Positions 17,050-27,133 of a DNA stretch of 64,000 nt are shown piece by piece. The position numbers were made by a program, and so were the translations under genes. Source of the stretch: Salinarimonas ramus (lineage in GTDB: Bacteria > Pseudomonadota > Alphaproteobacteria > Rhizobiales > Beijerinckiaceae); the NCBI RefSeq assembly GCF_014645695.1, contig NZ_BMMF01000014.1:1-64000 (forward strand). Reading direction: 5' to 3'. Positions within the stretch are counted from its first letter, which is position 1, and each line of letters opens with the position of its first letter. The notes beneath the pieces were generated by a model, which worked only from the letters and a program-made list of their open reading frames with translations, ran no database searches and was not told where the DNA came from.

Positions 17050-17625
17050 ATGACGCTGTCTACCGAGCACACCGCCCTCGTCCTCGTCGACGTTCAGGAG
17101 GCCTTCGCCGAGCGCGAGGCCGCCGGCGAGCGGCGCAACAATCCCGGCGCGGGGGAGCGCATCGCGGCGCTTCTCGCAGCCTTCCGCACGGCCGGCGCAT
17201 CCGTGATCCACGTCCGCCACGCCTCGCGCGCGGAGGGCTCGCGCCTGCGCCCCGAGCGCCCGGGCTACGCCGTGATGGAGTGCGCCCGCGAGGTCTCCGG
17301 CGAGCCGGTGCTGGTGAAGTCCGTCAACAGCGCCTTCATCGGCACGGATCTCGAGGAGCGGCTGCGCGCGGGTGGCATCGCAACCGTGACCATCGTCGGC
17401 GCGACGACGAACCATTGCTGCGAGACGACGACGCGCATGGCCGGCAATCTCGGCTTCGAGGCGCTGTTCGTGCGCGACGCCACCTGGACCTTCGACATGC
17501 CGGGCGCGGACGGCGGCACCATTCCCGCGCAGACCATCCACGACGTCACGCTCGCCAACCTCTCGGGCGAGTTCGCGCGGATCGTGACGGCGCAGGAGGT
17601 GATCGACGCGCTCGCGCGCCGTTGA
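17050..17625 (+). CDS. Isochorismatase-like cysteine hydrolase
   Basis: A 191-residue hydrolase. The likely triad is Asp14 (VLVDVQEAF), Lys90 (PVLVKSVNSAF) and Cys123 (GATTNHCCETT). This is the layout of nicotinamidase and isochorismatase-like amidohydrolases. It lacks the metal-site signature of true nicotinamidase, so the substrate is open. It diverges from xseA (135-base gap) and converges on the sulfurtransferase gene. Confidence 0.85.
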   Translation: MTLSTEHTALVLVDVQEAFAEREAAGERRNNPGAGERIAALLAAFRTAGASVIHVRHASRAEGSRLRPERPGYAVMECAREVSGEPVLVKSVNSAFIGTDLEERLRAGGIATVTIVGATTNHCCETTTRMAGNLGFEALFVRDATWTFDMPGADGGTIPAQTIHDVTLANLSGEFARIVTAQEVIDALARR

Positions 17626-17646
17626 GCGTCCGGCGTTACCGCACCT

Positions 17647-18495
17647 TCAAGTCGCGTCGGTGGCCACCGGGCAATCCTCGCGCCCGCCCCATTCGGCCCA
17701 GGAGCCGTCGTAGAGCGCGCGGGGCGGGTGGCCGATCTGCGTGAGCGCCAGCGAGAGGATCGCCGCCGTCACCCCCGAGCCGCAGGTGGTGATCACCGGG
17801 CGCGCCGGGTCGATGCCGGCGCGGGCGAAGGCCTCGCGGATCGTCGCGTCGTCGGCGAGGCGCCCGTCGCGGACGATCTCGCCGTAGGGCAGGTTTCGCG
17901 CGCCCGGCATGCCGCCGGCGCGCAGGCCCGCCCGCGGCTCGGGCGCACGTCCCGCGAAGCGCTCGGCCGAGCGGGCGTCGACCACCTGCGCCGAGCCCGT
18001 CTCCAGCGCCCGCCGCACGTCGTCGAGATCGGCGACCGCCGAATGGTCGAGGCGCGCGGTGAAGGTCGCCTTGCCCCGCGGGCGCGGCGCGCCCTCCTCG
18101 ACGGGGAGCCCCGCCGCGCGCCAGGCCGGGAAGCCGCCCTCCAGCACCGAGACGTCGGCGGCGCCCATCACCTCGAAGGTCCACCAGACCCGCGGCGCCG
18201 AGAACAGCCCCGCGCCGTCGTAGACCACGATGTGCATGCCGTCGCCGATGCCGAGCGCGCTCATGGCGGCCGAGAAGGCGTGCGGCGTCGGCAGCATGTG
18301 CGGCAGCCCGGATGTCTCGTCGCGCACCGCGTCGATGTCGAAGCGCACCGCGCCGGGCACGTGGCCCTCGCGGTATTCCGCCTCCGGGTCGCGGTTCATC
18401 GCCGGCAGGTACCAGGAGGCGTCGACGACGACGAGGCCCGGGGCGCCGAGGCGCTCCGCGAGCCAGGCGGGCGAGACGAAGGGCGTGTCGGTCAT
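17647..18495 (-). CDS. sseA: 3-mercaptopyruvate/thiosulfate sulfurtransferase
   Basis: A 282-residue protein with two rhodanese domains. The catalytic loop of the second is CGSGVTA, with Cys near residue 238. This loop sequence is typical of 3-mercaptopyruvate sulfurtransferase rather than thiosulfate-specific rhodanese. The first domain (VDASWYLP...GHVPGAVRFDID) lacks the cysteine, as usual. It lies 29 bases after the AlaX gene on the same strand, so the two are probably one transcript. Confidence 0.88.
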   Translation of the reverse strand: MTDTPFVSPAWLAERLGAPGLVVVDASWYLPAMNRDPEAEYREGHVPGAVRFDIDAVRDETSGLPHMLPTPHAFSAAMSALGIGDGMHIVVYDGAGLFSAPRVWWTFEVMGAADVSVLEGGFPAWRAAGLPVEEGAPRPRGKATFTARLDHSAVADLDDVRRALETGSAQVVDARSAERFAGRAPEPRAGLRAGGMPGARNLPYGEIVRDGRLADDATIREAFARAGIDPARPVITTCGSGVTAAILSLALTQIGHPPRALYDGSWAEWGGREDCPVATDAT

Positions 18496-18524
18496 CGGGC
18501 GTTCCTCCGGTGGGGTCGTCGATC

Positions 18525-19253
18525 TTAACCGGCCTGATCGGCGAGCGCGATGCGCACGCGCCGGTTCTGCTTGCCCTTCTTCTGGATGTCGGTGACGACC
18601 ACCGCGCCGATCTCGCCCGTGCGCTTCACGTGCGTGCCGCCGCAGGGCTGCAGGTCGATGTCGCCGATGGCGACGAGGCGCACGCGGCCCGAGCCGCGCG
18701 GCGGCTTGACCGACATCGTCTTCACGAGGCCTGGATTGGCGTCGAGCTCCTCGTCCGTGATCCAGCTCTCCGAGACGGGCGCGTCCTGCGCGATCAGCGC
18801 GTTGAGCGTCGCCGTCACCTCGTCGCGATCGAGGCCGGCCTCGGGCAGGTCGAAATCGAGGCGCCCGTCGCCGTCGCCGATGGCGCCGCCGGTGACCGGG
18901 TGGGGCACGACGACGGACAGGAGGTGAAGCGCCGTGTGCACGCGCATGCGCTTGTGGCGGATGCCCCAGTCGATCTCGGCGACGACGTCCTCGCCCACGA
19001 GGTCCGCCCCGACGCCCGGCGCGTCCGCCGCCGGCACGTGGACGATCGCCTTGCGATCCTCGCCGTAGACCGCGTTGGCGATGGGGATCGTCGTCCCGTC
19101 CTGGCGGCGCAGCACGCCCATGTCGCCGGGCTGGCCGCCGCCCTGGGCGTAGAAGATCGTCCGATCGAGCACGATGCCCTTCTCCCCCACGTCGACCACC
19201 CGCGCGGTCGTGCGGGTGAGATAGGCGTCGTCGCGGAACATGGGCTCGGTCAC
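18525..19253 (-). CDS. Alanyl-tRNA editing protein AlaX
   Basis: A 242-residue free-standing editing protein that hydrolyses mischarged Ser- or Gly-tRNA(Ala). The zinc-site motifs HTALH (HxxxH) and CGGTH (CxxxH) are both present, and YAQGGGQPGDMG is the typical N-terminal motif of the AlaRS editing fold. I start at a GTG (19253) because GAGGAG lies 7 bases upstream. The next in-frame ATG (19241) is 19 bases from that site. It precedes sseA in a two-gene run. Confidence 0.88.
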   Translation of the reverse strand: MTEPMFRDDAYLTRTTARVVDVGEKGIVLDRTIFYAQGGGQPGDMGVLRRQDGTTIPIANAVYGEDRKAIVHVPAADAPGVGADLVGEDVVAEIDWGIRHKRMRVHTALHLLSVVVPHPVTGGAIGDGDGRLDFDLPEAGLDRDEVTATLNALIAQDAPVSESWITDEELDANPGLVKTMSVKPPRGSGRVRLVAIGDIDLQPCGGTHVKRTGEIGAVVVTDIQKKGKQNRRVRIALADQAG

Positions 19254-19548
19254 GGTCGGGCTCCTCTTCGAGTGCGAGCAAGGGGAGCGGCACGCTAGAA
19301 GCGGCGGGATGGCGTGGCAAGGCTGCGGGGACGTGCAGGAGCGCGAGCCCGGTCGGGCGCGGGCCCACCGACAGCGTTGTCCACACGCTCTGGACACATT
19401 ACGGCATAATACGTATTTTGCCCCGCCGGGGCTCAGGTCATTGTTCCGGATAACGAAACCGGGCTTTCGCGTTGATCCGGGCCGGGCGCGCTCACGTACA
19501 TCAGAGCGATGCGGCCTCTCTCTCTTCCGGCCGCTCGAGGTGAACGAA
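19254..19548. other. Intergenic region with short palindrome (AlaX / ChrR-like divergent promoters)
   Basis: About 295 bases separate two divergent genes. It is less GC-rich around 19390-19460. It holds a perfect 10-base palindrome (AATACGTATT, 19408-19417) next to a CATAAT sequence, and a TGATCC at 19473. No full promoter could be assigned on either strand. Confidence 0.4.
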
Positions 19549-20223
19549 GTGAACCCCATCGGGCAGACGCACGAACAACCGCTCGACACGCTCCTCGCCG
19601 GCTACGCGCGCGGCGTCCTGAGCGCGCCGTTGCATGCGCTCGTCGCGACGCATCTCGCGATCCGGCCGGAGGGCCGCCGCTACGTGGCGGCGCTCGAGGC
19701 CGCGACCGCCGCCGACATCGAGCGGGTCGAGCCCGTCTCCATCGCCGACCGCGACGCGCGCCTCGCCGCGATCTTCGCGGCCGGCGAGAGCACGCCCGGC
19801 GAGCCGATCCGCTCGCCCGCGGCGAGCGGCTTCCACGGCGACGACATCGTGCCCTATCCGCTCGCGCGGTATCTCGGCGCGAGCCTCGCCGACACGCCCT
19901 GGCGCACGCTGCTGCCGGGGGTGAAGGAGTTCCGCGTCAGCGACAACGAGGACGGCGAGGCGACGCTCTACTGGATCCGCGGCGGGCGCAAGATCCCCTC
20001 GCACACCCACGAGGGCTCGGAATACACCCTCGTCCTCAAGGGCGCTTTCTCCGACATGAACGGCCATTACCTGCGCGGCGACATCGCCATCGCGGACATG
20101 GACGTCGACCACCAGCCCCACGCCGATCCCGGCGAGGACTGCTTCTGCTTCGCCGTCACCGACGCGCCGCTGAAGCTGACGGGACCGATCGGGCGCATCG
20201 TGCAGAAGATCTTTCGGCACTGA
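19549..20223 (+). CDS. ChrR-like cupin anti-sigma factor homologue lacking the N-terminal zinc cysteines
   Basis: A 224-residue protein. The N-terminal part resembles the anti-sigma domain of ChrR (LLAGYARGVLSAPLHALVATHL). The C-terminal cupin has SHTHEGSE (HxHxxxE) and DHQPHA, a complete metal-site set. In ChrR the zinc-binding cysteines follow THL at fixed spacing. Here those positions are Arg39 and Gly42, while His35 is kept. No ECF sigma gene lies next to it, though one normally precedes chrR. A GTG start at 19549 with GAGG 8 bases upstream is preferred. Confidence 0.75.
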   Translation: MNPIGQTHEQPLDTLLAGYARGVLSAPLHALVATHLAIRPEGRRYVAALEAATAADIERVEPVSIADRDARLAAIFAAGESTPGEPIRSPAASGFHGDDIVPYPLARYLGASLADTPWRTLLPGVKEFRVSDNEDGEATLYWIRGGRKIPSHTHEGSEYTLVLKGAFSDMNGHYLRGDIAIADMDVDHQPHADPGEDCFCFAVTDAPLKLTGPIGRIVQKIFRH

Positions 20224-20385
20224 CCGTGGTCGTCGCGCGGGTCCTTTCGACCGAGACGTGAACGCCCCGCGCGGATCGTCTCCCCGTGGGGCGGCTCGCG
20301 TCGTCGCAACATCAGCGCCGGCGTGTGGACGACGACGAACGCGTCGTCGTCCCGCACCCATGGTCCGCCGGCGCGCTGTCCCCGT

Positions 20386-21078
20386 TCAGGCGAAAGCCGA
20401 GCCTCTCTGGGCGAGATGCCGCGTCAGATGGCCGAAATGCTCGCCGTCGTGGACGTCCCGGACGGACGGACGCTCGATGACGGATGCCGCCCAGTCTCGC
20501 AGCTTCGGCAGGTCGGCGAGGACGTCGATGCCGAGGCGCTCCGTCATGAAACCACACCGCACGAAGGCCGGCGCGTAGGCGGCGTCGATGATGGCGAAGT
20601 CTGCGCCGTTGAAGTAGGGGCCGGAGCGCTGCACGATCGTTTCCAGCTGGCGCAGCGCCGTCGTGAGGCCGTCGCGATGGCGACGCGCGTCGTCCATGCC
20701 GGGGGCGATCAGCATGAAGTATTGCTGGCGCAGGATCGTGCCCGCAAACTCGATCCAGGATCGGTTGAGCGCCCGCGCGACGGGCGCGGTGGGATGCAGG
20801 CGATCCGGGGTCAGCTCGTCGAGGAATTCCGAGATGACCGACGACTCGAAGATGAAGTCGTCGCCGCATTCGAGGGCCGGCACCGTTCCCGTAGGGGATC
20901 GCGCCAGGAACCAGTCGGGCTTCGCGAACAAATCGATGAACTCCACCGGGAGCGCGATGCCCTTCTCGTGGGCGACGATACGGGCGCGGGCGACGAAGGG
21001 GCAGATCGGCGAGCCGATCAGCCGCGTGTTCGAGGGCAGCTCAAGCGGAGCGGCTTGCTCGGGGTGCGCGTGCATCAT
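20386..21078 (-). CDS. Glutathione S-transferase family protein
   Basis: A 230-residue protein with a thioredoxin-like N-terminal half (GSPICPFVARARIVAHEKGI, then GTVPALECGDDFIFESSVI with the Glu-Ser pair that binds the gamma-glutamyl group). The C-terminal half is helical. The CPF motif resembles omega/beta-type transferases and dehydroascorbate-type thiol transferases. It is the last gene of the five-gene minus-strand operon that begins with azoreductase. It suggests handling of an electrophile or a glutathione-dependent step. Confidence 0.82.
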   Translation of the reverse strand: MMHAHPEQAAPLELPSNTRLIGSPICPFVARARIVAHEKGIALPVEFIDLFAKPDWFLARSPTGTVPALECGDDFIFESSVISEFLDELTPDRLHPTAPVARALNRSWIEFAGTILRQQYFMLIAPGMDDARRHRDGLTTALRQLETIVQRSGPYFNGADFAIIDAAYAPAFVRCGFMTERLGIDVLADLPKLRDWAASVIERPSVRDVHDGEHFGHLTRHLAQRGSAFA

Positions 21079-21098
21079 GGTCTTGGTCTCCTCGGCGT

Positions 21099-22262
21099 TC
21101 AGATGGGGGCGTCGGCAGCTGCCAGGCGACGTCGCCTGATCTCGTGCGCCACGAATAGGAGCGAGCTCGCCGTCGCGGCGAGCGCGGCGGGAAGCAGGAA
21201 GGCGAGCCGCATGTCGAACTCCACCACCGCCGCCACGAACAGGGGCGCGACGCTCGCGCCCACGAACAGGAGGAAGGTGTAGGTCGCCATCGCACGTGCC
21301 CGGACGGCGTCTCCCGACCAGAACGACACGGTCGCGATCAGCCCCGGAACCGCCAGGGCGACACCCGCGGAGACGGTCACGCTTGCCAGCGGCATCTGTC
21401 CGGAGATCGCAACGATCATCGCAACGGCGATCAGGAAGATCCCCGCGCTCGCGGTGAAGGCGGGCCCGTGGCGTTTGGAGATCGCCGGAGCCGCGAAGCA
21501 CAGGAGGAGCGGCACGAAGCCGAGCAGCCTGAGCTGGTCGGGATCGATGGCGGGATCGCGCCCGGACATCAGCTGGGCCGCGGCATGGAAGGCGACGAAC
21601 CCGAAGAGCACGGCGCTGGGCGCGAGGATCACGGCGGCCAGGCTCGGGAACGTCGCGTCGGCGGCGGGATCCGCGTCGCCGCCCGCCGGCGCAGCGCTCC
21701 GCTCGGGTGTGGGCAGCAACCGCGCAGCGACATAGGTCGCGACGGCGCAAAGCAGGTAGAGAAGCGCCGCGCCCGTCATCACGGCGGATATCGGGAGCGA
21801 GAGCTCCGCCACGATGAGCTGGGAGAGCGGGGCCGAGCTCAAGAAGGCGAAGCCGAGCATGGAGAACGCCGGCGGCTGCTGCTCGCGTGCGATCCGATCC
21901 GCGACGAGCGCGAGAGCGGTCGCCGGAAAGCTCGCGGAGACGAAGCCTTGCAGGGCGCGCGACGCGACGAGCGACGAGAAGTCGTCGGTGGCCGCCACGG
22001 CGAGGCTGGCGAGCGCCAGCGCCGCGAGCCCGCCCACCAGGAGCCGTGCACGGTCGACCATGTCGGCGATCGGGCCGAACACGACGACGCCGGCCGCAAA
22101 GGACAGGCCGAAGACCGTTGCGACGAGGCTCGCGCGTGCGGTCGTGACGTCGAACTCCGTTCGGATCGCGTCGAGCATGGGAATGACGGCGTAGATCTGG
22201 CCGACGACCAGGAAGCCGCTGATCATGATGGTCGAGACGAGGAAGGTGGATTTCGTCGTCAA
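21099..22262 (-). CDS. MFS exporter, drug/arabinose-efflux type
   Basis: A 387-residue protein with 12 hydrophobic segments and the MFS pattern (VFGLSFAAGVVVFGPIADMVDRARLL is loop 2-3, in which the usual G-x-x-x-D-R core is kept). It resembles AraJ/YdhP-type efflux proteins. The start is read as TTG at 22262; an internal ATG at 22226 is the alternative. It lies between the AvrD-like and glutathione transferase genes and may export the operon's product or a toxic substrate. Confidence 0.8.
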   Translation of the reverse strand: MTTKSTFLVSTIMISGFLVVGQIYAVIPMLDAIRTEFDVTTARASLVATVFGLSFAAGVVVFGPIADMVDRARLLVGGLAALALASLAVAATDDFSSLVASRALQGFVSASFPATALALVADRIAREQQPPAFSMLGFAFLSSAPLSQLIVAELSLPISAVMTGAALLYLLCAVATYVAARLLPTPERSAAPAGGDADPAADATFPSLAAVILAPSAVLFGFVAFHAAAQLMSGRDPAIDPDQLRLLGFVPLLLCFAAPAISKRHGPAFTASAGIFLIAVAMIVAISGQMPLASVTVSAGVALAVPGLIATVSFWSGDAVRARAMATYTFLLFVGASVAPLFVAAVVEFDMRLAFLLPAALAATASSLLFVAHEIRRRRLAAADAPI

Positions 22263-22355
22263 GGTACGATTCCGTTTTCTTCTCCCGGCATCGATCGCGC
22301 ACGTGCGCCGGTGCGGAGTGAGGACTCCGCAACGGACGAACAGGGCACGAGCGAT

Positions 22356-23243
22356 TTACTGCAGGGTAAGGGTGGGCGTCGGCAGACGATGTGTCACCCG
22401 GCACGTGATGTGCACGTTGCAGATCGCCGCGCAGCCGTTGGCCCGGCGCCAGACGCCGTCGGGCTTCTCGTATTTCAGGACGTCATCGAGATAGGCGTGG
22501 ATGGGCTGCACGGGGCCAATGCAGGGCACCACGTCTCCAAAGGTGATCTCCGTACGTTTCATCCAGAGGGTGTTGCTGGTCGCGCGGGTCACGTCGTCGA
22601 GTGTATAGAGGAGAAGCTGCCCGAGCTGCAGCGTGCACGCGAAGCTACCTGCCAGTGACCAGGCTTCGGCGGGATCGCTCGAGTCGGAGGTCGCGAGCGC
22701 CGAGGCCCGCATCTCCGAAGTGTTCAGCATCACGTGATCGAGCCGTACGGGCTTGCGGCTGAGCGTCAGCTTCCGCCCGGTCGCGATCCCGGGGCGCAGC
22801 TTGATCGTCACGTCCATGTTGGCGACGACGAGATCCATGACCTCGAGCCCGTCGTCGGCCTTGTGCACGCGCCCGGTGATCCTCACCGCGGCGAGGTCGT
22901 CCTCCACCGGCGTCTTTCCGGCGACGATGGAGATGCTCTGGATGCGATCGATCGTCAGCTCCTCCGTCCGACGCGACCAACCGTGGAAGAGGCGCACGGC
23001 CTCCAGCGCGAACTCGATGACGTCGATGGTGCTCGAGTGCGGAACCTGAAGTGTTTCGCCTTTTTGCGACCAGACCTCGGGGAGCTTGACCGACCCGAGG
23101 CACGTGAACTCGACCACGTCGAGGCGGCCCGTCAGCTGAAAGTCACGGATCGCTTGTGACGACTTTAGGTAACCGTCTCCAAAGTAACGCGTCTGTCGCG
23201 TACCGAGGAAGTCGTCGATGTTTGGAAAATATCCCAGCTGCAT
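22356..23243 (-). CDS. AvrD-like protein (probable AvrD/hot-dog family)
   Basis: A 295-residue protein. The segment DDFLGTRQTRYFGDGY near residues 10-25 and the later WSQKGETLQVPHSSTID resemble the AvrD family as I remember it. AvrD of Pseudomonas syringae directs synthesis of syringolide, a C-glycosyl lipid elicitor, and its homologues occur mainly in Pseudomonas and Streptomyces. No signal peptide is seen. A GGAGGAG ribosome site precedes the ATG. The 5' end overlaps the P-loop gene by 79 bases in another frame, so the two are tightly coupled. The family call needs a profile search. Confidence 0.55.
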   Translation of the reverse strand: MQLGYFPNIDDFLGTRQTRYFGDGYLKSSQAIRDFQLTGRLDVVEFTCLGSVKLPEVWSQKGETLQVPHSSTIDVIEFALEAVRLFHGWSRRTEELTIDRIQSISIVAGKTPVEDDLAAVRITGRVHKADDGLEVMDLVVANMDVTIKLRPGIATGRKLTLSRKPVRLDHVMLNTSEMRASALATSDSSDPAEAWSLAGSFACTLQLGQLLLYTLDDVTRATSNTLWMKRTEITFGDVVPCIGPVQPIHAYLDDVLKYEKPDGVWRRANGCAAICNVHITCRVTHRLPTPTLTLQ

Positions 23244-23782
23244 GTTTCTCCTCCGAGCGTGGAGAGCAGGAGCTCGTCCGACGATCGGCGGAAGTTCTCG
23301 TTGACGGGACGATGCCCGTCCTTCGCCAGGGGCAGCTCGTTTCGCAGGTGGACGAAGAGGTCGAACGAACTCTTCACGTGGCGCTTGAACGCCTTGCCGA
23401 GCTCGGACATCACCTCCTCGAAGAAGACGAGCTCGGCGGTCCTGGCGACGCTCTCGCTCGGGGCGAGGTCGATCGACTCGTTGGGGTTGACGCCGTACTT
23501 CACCCGGACGCTGCCGTAGATCCACTCTTGCAGGGAGCATCCGTCGGACACGAAGTCCGGCGCGAGGCGCTTCTCGTGATGCACCCGCTCGGTGTGGCGA
23601 ACGACGATCATCTGGATCAGCTGTGCGGCCGTGCACTCGTCCAGCGTCTTGCCTGGTGCGGCATGAGGCAGGATCTCGCGCATGGTCGACGCCTCGGTCC
23701 GGGGAATACCGAGGAAATTGCTGACGACGAGCGAAGTGAACGTCTTCCCGGAAGAGTAGGTGCCTGTGATGCCCAATCTCAT
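23165..23782 (-). CDS. Small P-loop NTPase/kinase-like protein (NadR/AAA_28-like)
   Basis: A 205-residue protein. The Walker A motif is GTYSSGKT at 7-14. A DGCSLQEWIYG segment (about residues 79-89) resembles the DRS-type motif of NadR and small nucleotide kinases. A HRPVNENFRRSSDELLLSTL segment near 155-175 looks like a lid with arginines. The family phosphorylates small molecules, but no substrate can be named. GGAGG lies 7 bases before the ATG. The last 25 codons overlap the AvrD-like gene. Confidence 0.7.
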   Translation of the reverse strand: MRLGITGTYSSGKTFTSLVVSNFLGIPRTEASTMREILPHAAPGKTLDECTAAQLIQMIVVRHTERVHHEKRLAPDFVSDGCSLQEWIYGSVRVKYGVNPNESIDLAPSESVARTAELVFFEEVMSELGKAFKRHVKSSFDLFVHLRNELPLAKDGHRPVNENFRRSSDELLLSTLGGETCSWDIFQTSTTSSVRDRRVTLETVT

Positions 23783-23839
23783 CTTAGCGCCTCCGATGGA
23801 ACGAGGTGGAGGGGTGGGGCGCGCCCACCCCCTCCGGGC

Positions 23840-24472
23840 TCACGCAGCCGCGAGCAGCTGCTTGGCCTTCGCCTCGGCCTCTGCGAGCGCTGCAGCCTTG
23901 GTGCTGGCGAAGTCGGCGTTGACGACGGTCGGAGCCACGTGGATGTGCTCGATGTCGTGCACGCCGATGAACTTGAACCAGTCGTCGAGATACGGCGTGG
24001 CGAAGTCCGAGCCGAAATTGGCCGGCACGTTCTCGTGATAGACGCCGCTGGCGTACACCACGAAGGCCCGCTTACCGGTCATGAGGCCGGTATAGCCCTT
24101 CTCCATGTCGAAGCCGAAGGTCCAGCCGGGCTGGGTGACCACGTCGATGAACTGCTTGAGAACGTAAGGGATGCCGTTGTTCCACAGGGGCACGTTCAGC
24201 ACGTAGACGTCGGCCGCGGCGAACCGCTCGAACACCGCCTTGACCGTCTCCCATGCCTGCTTCTGCGCAGGCGTGGCCTCGGCGCCCGTGAAGAGCGCCA
24301 TCTTGCCGCCGACGGCGTCGGCGTCGAACGCGGGCAGGTCGTCGCCGAAGAGATCGAAGCTGTCGACCTCGATCTGCGAGGCCGATCCGAGCGTCTCGAT
24401 CACCTTCTGCGCGACGGCGAGCGACTCGCTCTGCGGGCCGCGGGTCGATGCGTTGAGATGGAGGATTTTCAC
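23840..24472 (-). CDS. azoR: FMN-dependent NADH-azoreductase (quinone reductase)
   Basis: A 210-residue flavodoxin-fold protein. The FMN phosphate loop is LNASTRGPQSES near residues 5-16. PLWNNGIPYVLKQFIDVV and the GSDFATPYLDDWFKFIG segment are typical of AzoR/AcpD. It reduces azo dyes and quinones with NADH. The start is a GTG (24472) with GGGAG 7 bases upstream. It is the first gene of an operon with P-loop, AvrD-like, MFS and GST genes, divergent from a LysR gene that probably controls it. Confidence 0.88.
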   Translation of the reverse strand: MKILHLNASTRGPQSESLAVAQKVIETLGSASQIEVDSFDLFGDDLPAFDADAVGGKMALFTGAEATPAQKQAWETVKAVFERFAAADVYVLNVPLWNNGIPYVLKQFIDVVTQPGWTFGFDMEKGYTGLMTGKRAFVVYASGVYHENVPANFGSDFATPYLDDWFKFIGVHDIEHIHVAPTVVNADFASTKAAALAEAEAKAKQLLAAA

Positions 24473-24663
24473 GTCATTGCTCCCATTTCCGGTGTGCAGG
24501 GCGGAGGGGGTCGATCGCCGCCATGGACCCTCACGACGCGCGCAACCGCCGTAGCGACCGTGCCTTGCATCCCGCACTGCAACATTGCGCACGGCAAAGG
24601 TTGACCAATCGGGAGCCATGCTCCATTCCTTACGTGCGCAAACTAAGGTTGCGGAATTTGCCA
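24473..24663. promoter_or_regulatory. Divergent azoR / lysR promoter region
   Basis: About 190 bases between divergent azoR and lysR. LysR proteins usually bind such regions at T-N11-A sites. I see several AT-richer stretches (24575-24660) but no single convincing repeat or -35/-10 pair. Confidence 0.4.
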
Positions 24664-25515
24664 ATGAGCGATCTCGTATGGGACGATCTAAAGTATTTTG
24701 CTCTCGTCGGGCGCGAAGGGTCCGTCGCCTTGGCCGCGAAGCAGACCGGCGTCGAGCATTCCACCGTGACGCGCAGGATCACCCGCCTCGAGGAGGCGCT
24801 CCAGCTGCGTCTGTTCAACCGCATGGCGCGGGGCTGGCACCTGACGGAGGAGGGTGAGGCGCTCCTCGTCCGCGTGGCGCGCGTGGAGGACGGGATAGTC
24901 GACGTGCGCAAGGTCGCGTCGTCGTTGGAGAATGCCCGAGGCACGGTCTGCGTGACGGCGCCGCCGACCTTTCTCGCCGAGGTGATCGTGCCGGCGCTCG
25001 CCGGCTTCCAGGAGGCGCATCCCCACATCGACCTGCGGCTCGTCGGCGAGACGCGCGAGGCGAACCTGTCGCGCGGGGAGGCCGACATCGCCTTTCGCAT
25101 GGCCTCGATCGAGGGCGCGGAGCTCGTCACGAGAACGGTGTGCGAGGTGACCTACGCCTTCTACGGCCGCGCGCGCTGGCGCGACGTGCCGGCGCACGAG
25201 CACGTCTTCATCGGCTTTTCCCGCAACGACCAGCAATTCCTGCAGGAAGCCGTGGAGCTGCACGCCGGCGAGAGGCGGATCATCGCGCACACCAACGACC
25301 TGCGGGTCGCCCTGCGCTTCGCCGACGACGGCGCCGGCATCGCGCTCCTGCCGCGCTTCCTCGCCGCGGAGCACGATGGGCTCGAGATCGTGGCGGCGCC
25401 GGATCCGGCGATCGCGCGTCCGGTGCAGCTCGTCATGCAGCGGGACGTGCGCAAGGCGGGGCGGGTTCGAACGGTGGCGGATTACCTGTGCGCGCGCATC
25501 CCGCGCCACCCGTGA
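24664..25515 (+). CDS. LysR-family transcriptional regulator
   Basis: A 283-residue regulator. The winged helix lies at about residues 5-65 (YFALVGREGSVALAAKQTGV, VEHSTVTRRITRLEEALQ). The ligand domain starts near 90 (VCVTAPPTFLAEVIVPAL) and ends with GAGIALLPRFLA. It is divergent from the azoreductase operon, the usual arrangement for a LysR protein that senses a pathway compound. The ATG at 24664 places the DNA-binding helix at the normal distance from the N-terminus. Confidence 0.88.
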   Translation: MSDLVWDDLKYFALVGREGSVALAAKQTGVEHSTVTRRITRLEEALQLRLFNRMARGWHLTEEGEALLVRVARVEDGIVDVRKVASSLENARGTVCVTAPPTFLAEVIVPALAGFQEAHPHIDLRLVGETREANLSRGEADIAFRMASIEGAELVTRTVCEVTYAFYGRARWRDVPAHEHVFIGFSRNDQQFLQEAVELHAGERRIIAHTNDLRVALRFADDGAGIALLPRFLAAEHDGLEIVAAPDPAIARPVQLVMQRDVRKAGRVRTVADYLCARIPRHP

Positions 25516-25525
25516 GGCGTGGGGC

Positions 25526-27046
<1,521 letters not shown>

Positions 27047-27133
27047 CGTCCCCGAACACGCCTCGTCCGCGCGCGCGATCGATTCGCACGGCGGAACCGT
27101 GCCCAAGCTGCCACCGAAACGTTAACGCGGGCC

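Noticed and set aside
19473-19500. ECF-type promoter (TGATCC ... CGTACA) before the ChrR-like gene
   Set aside because: The spacer is 16 bases and the -10 does not fit the RpoE-ChrR consensus well; without a sigma gene nearby it is not supportable.
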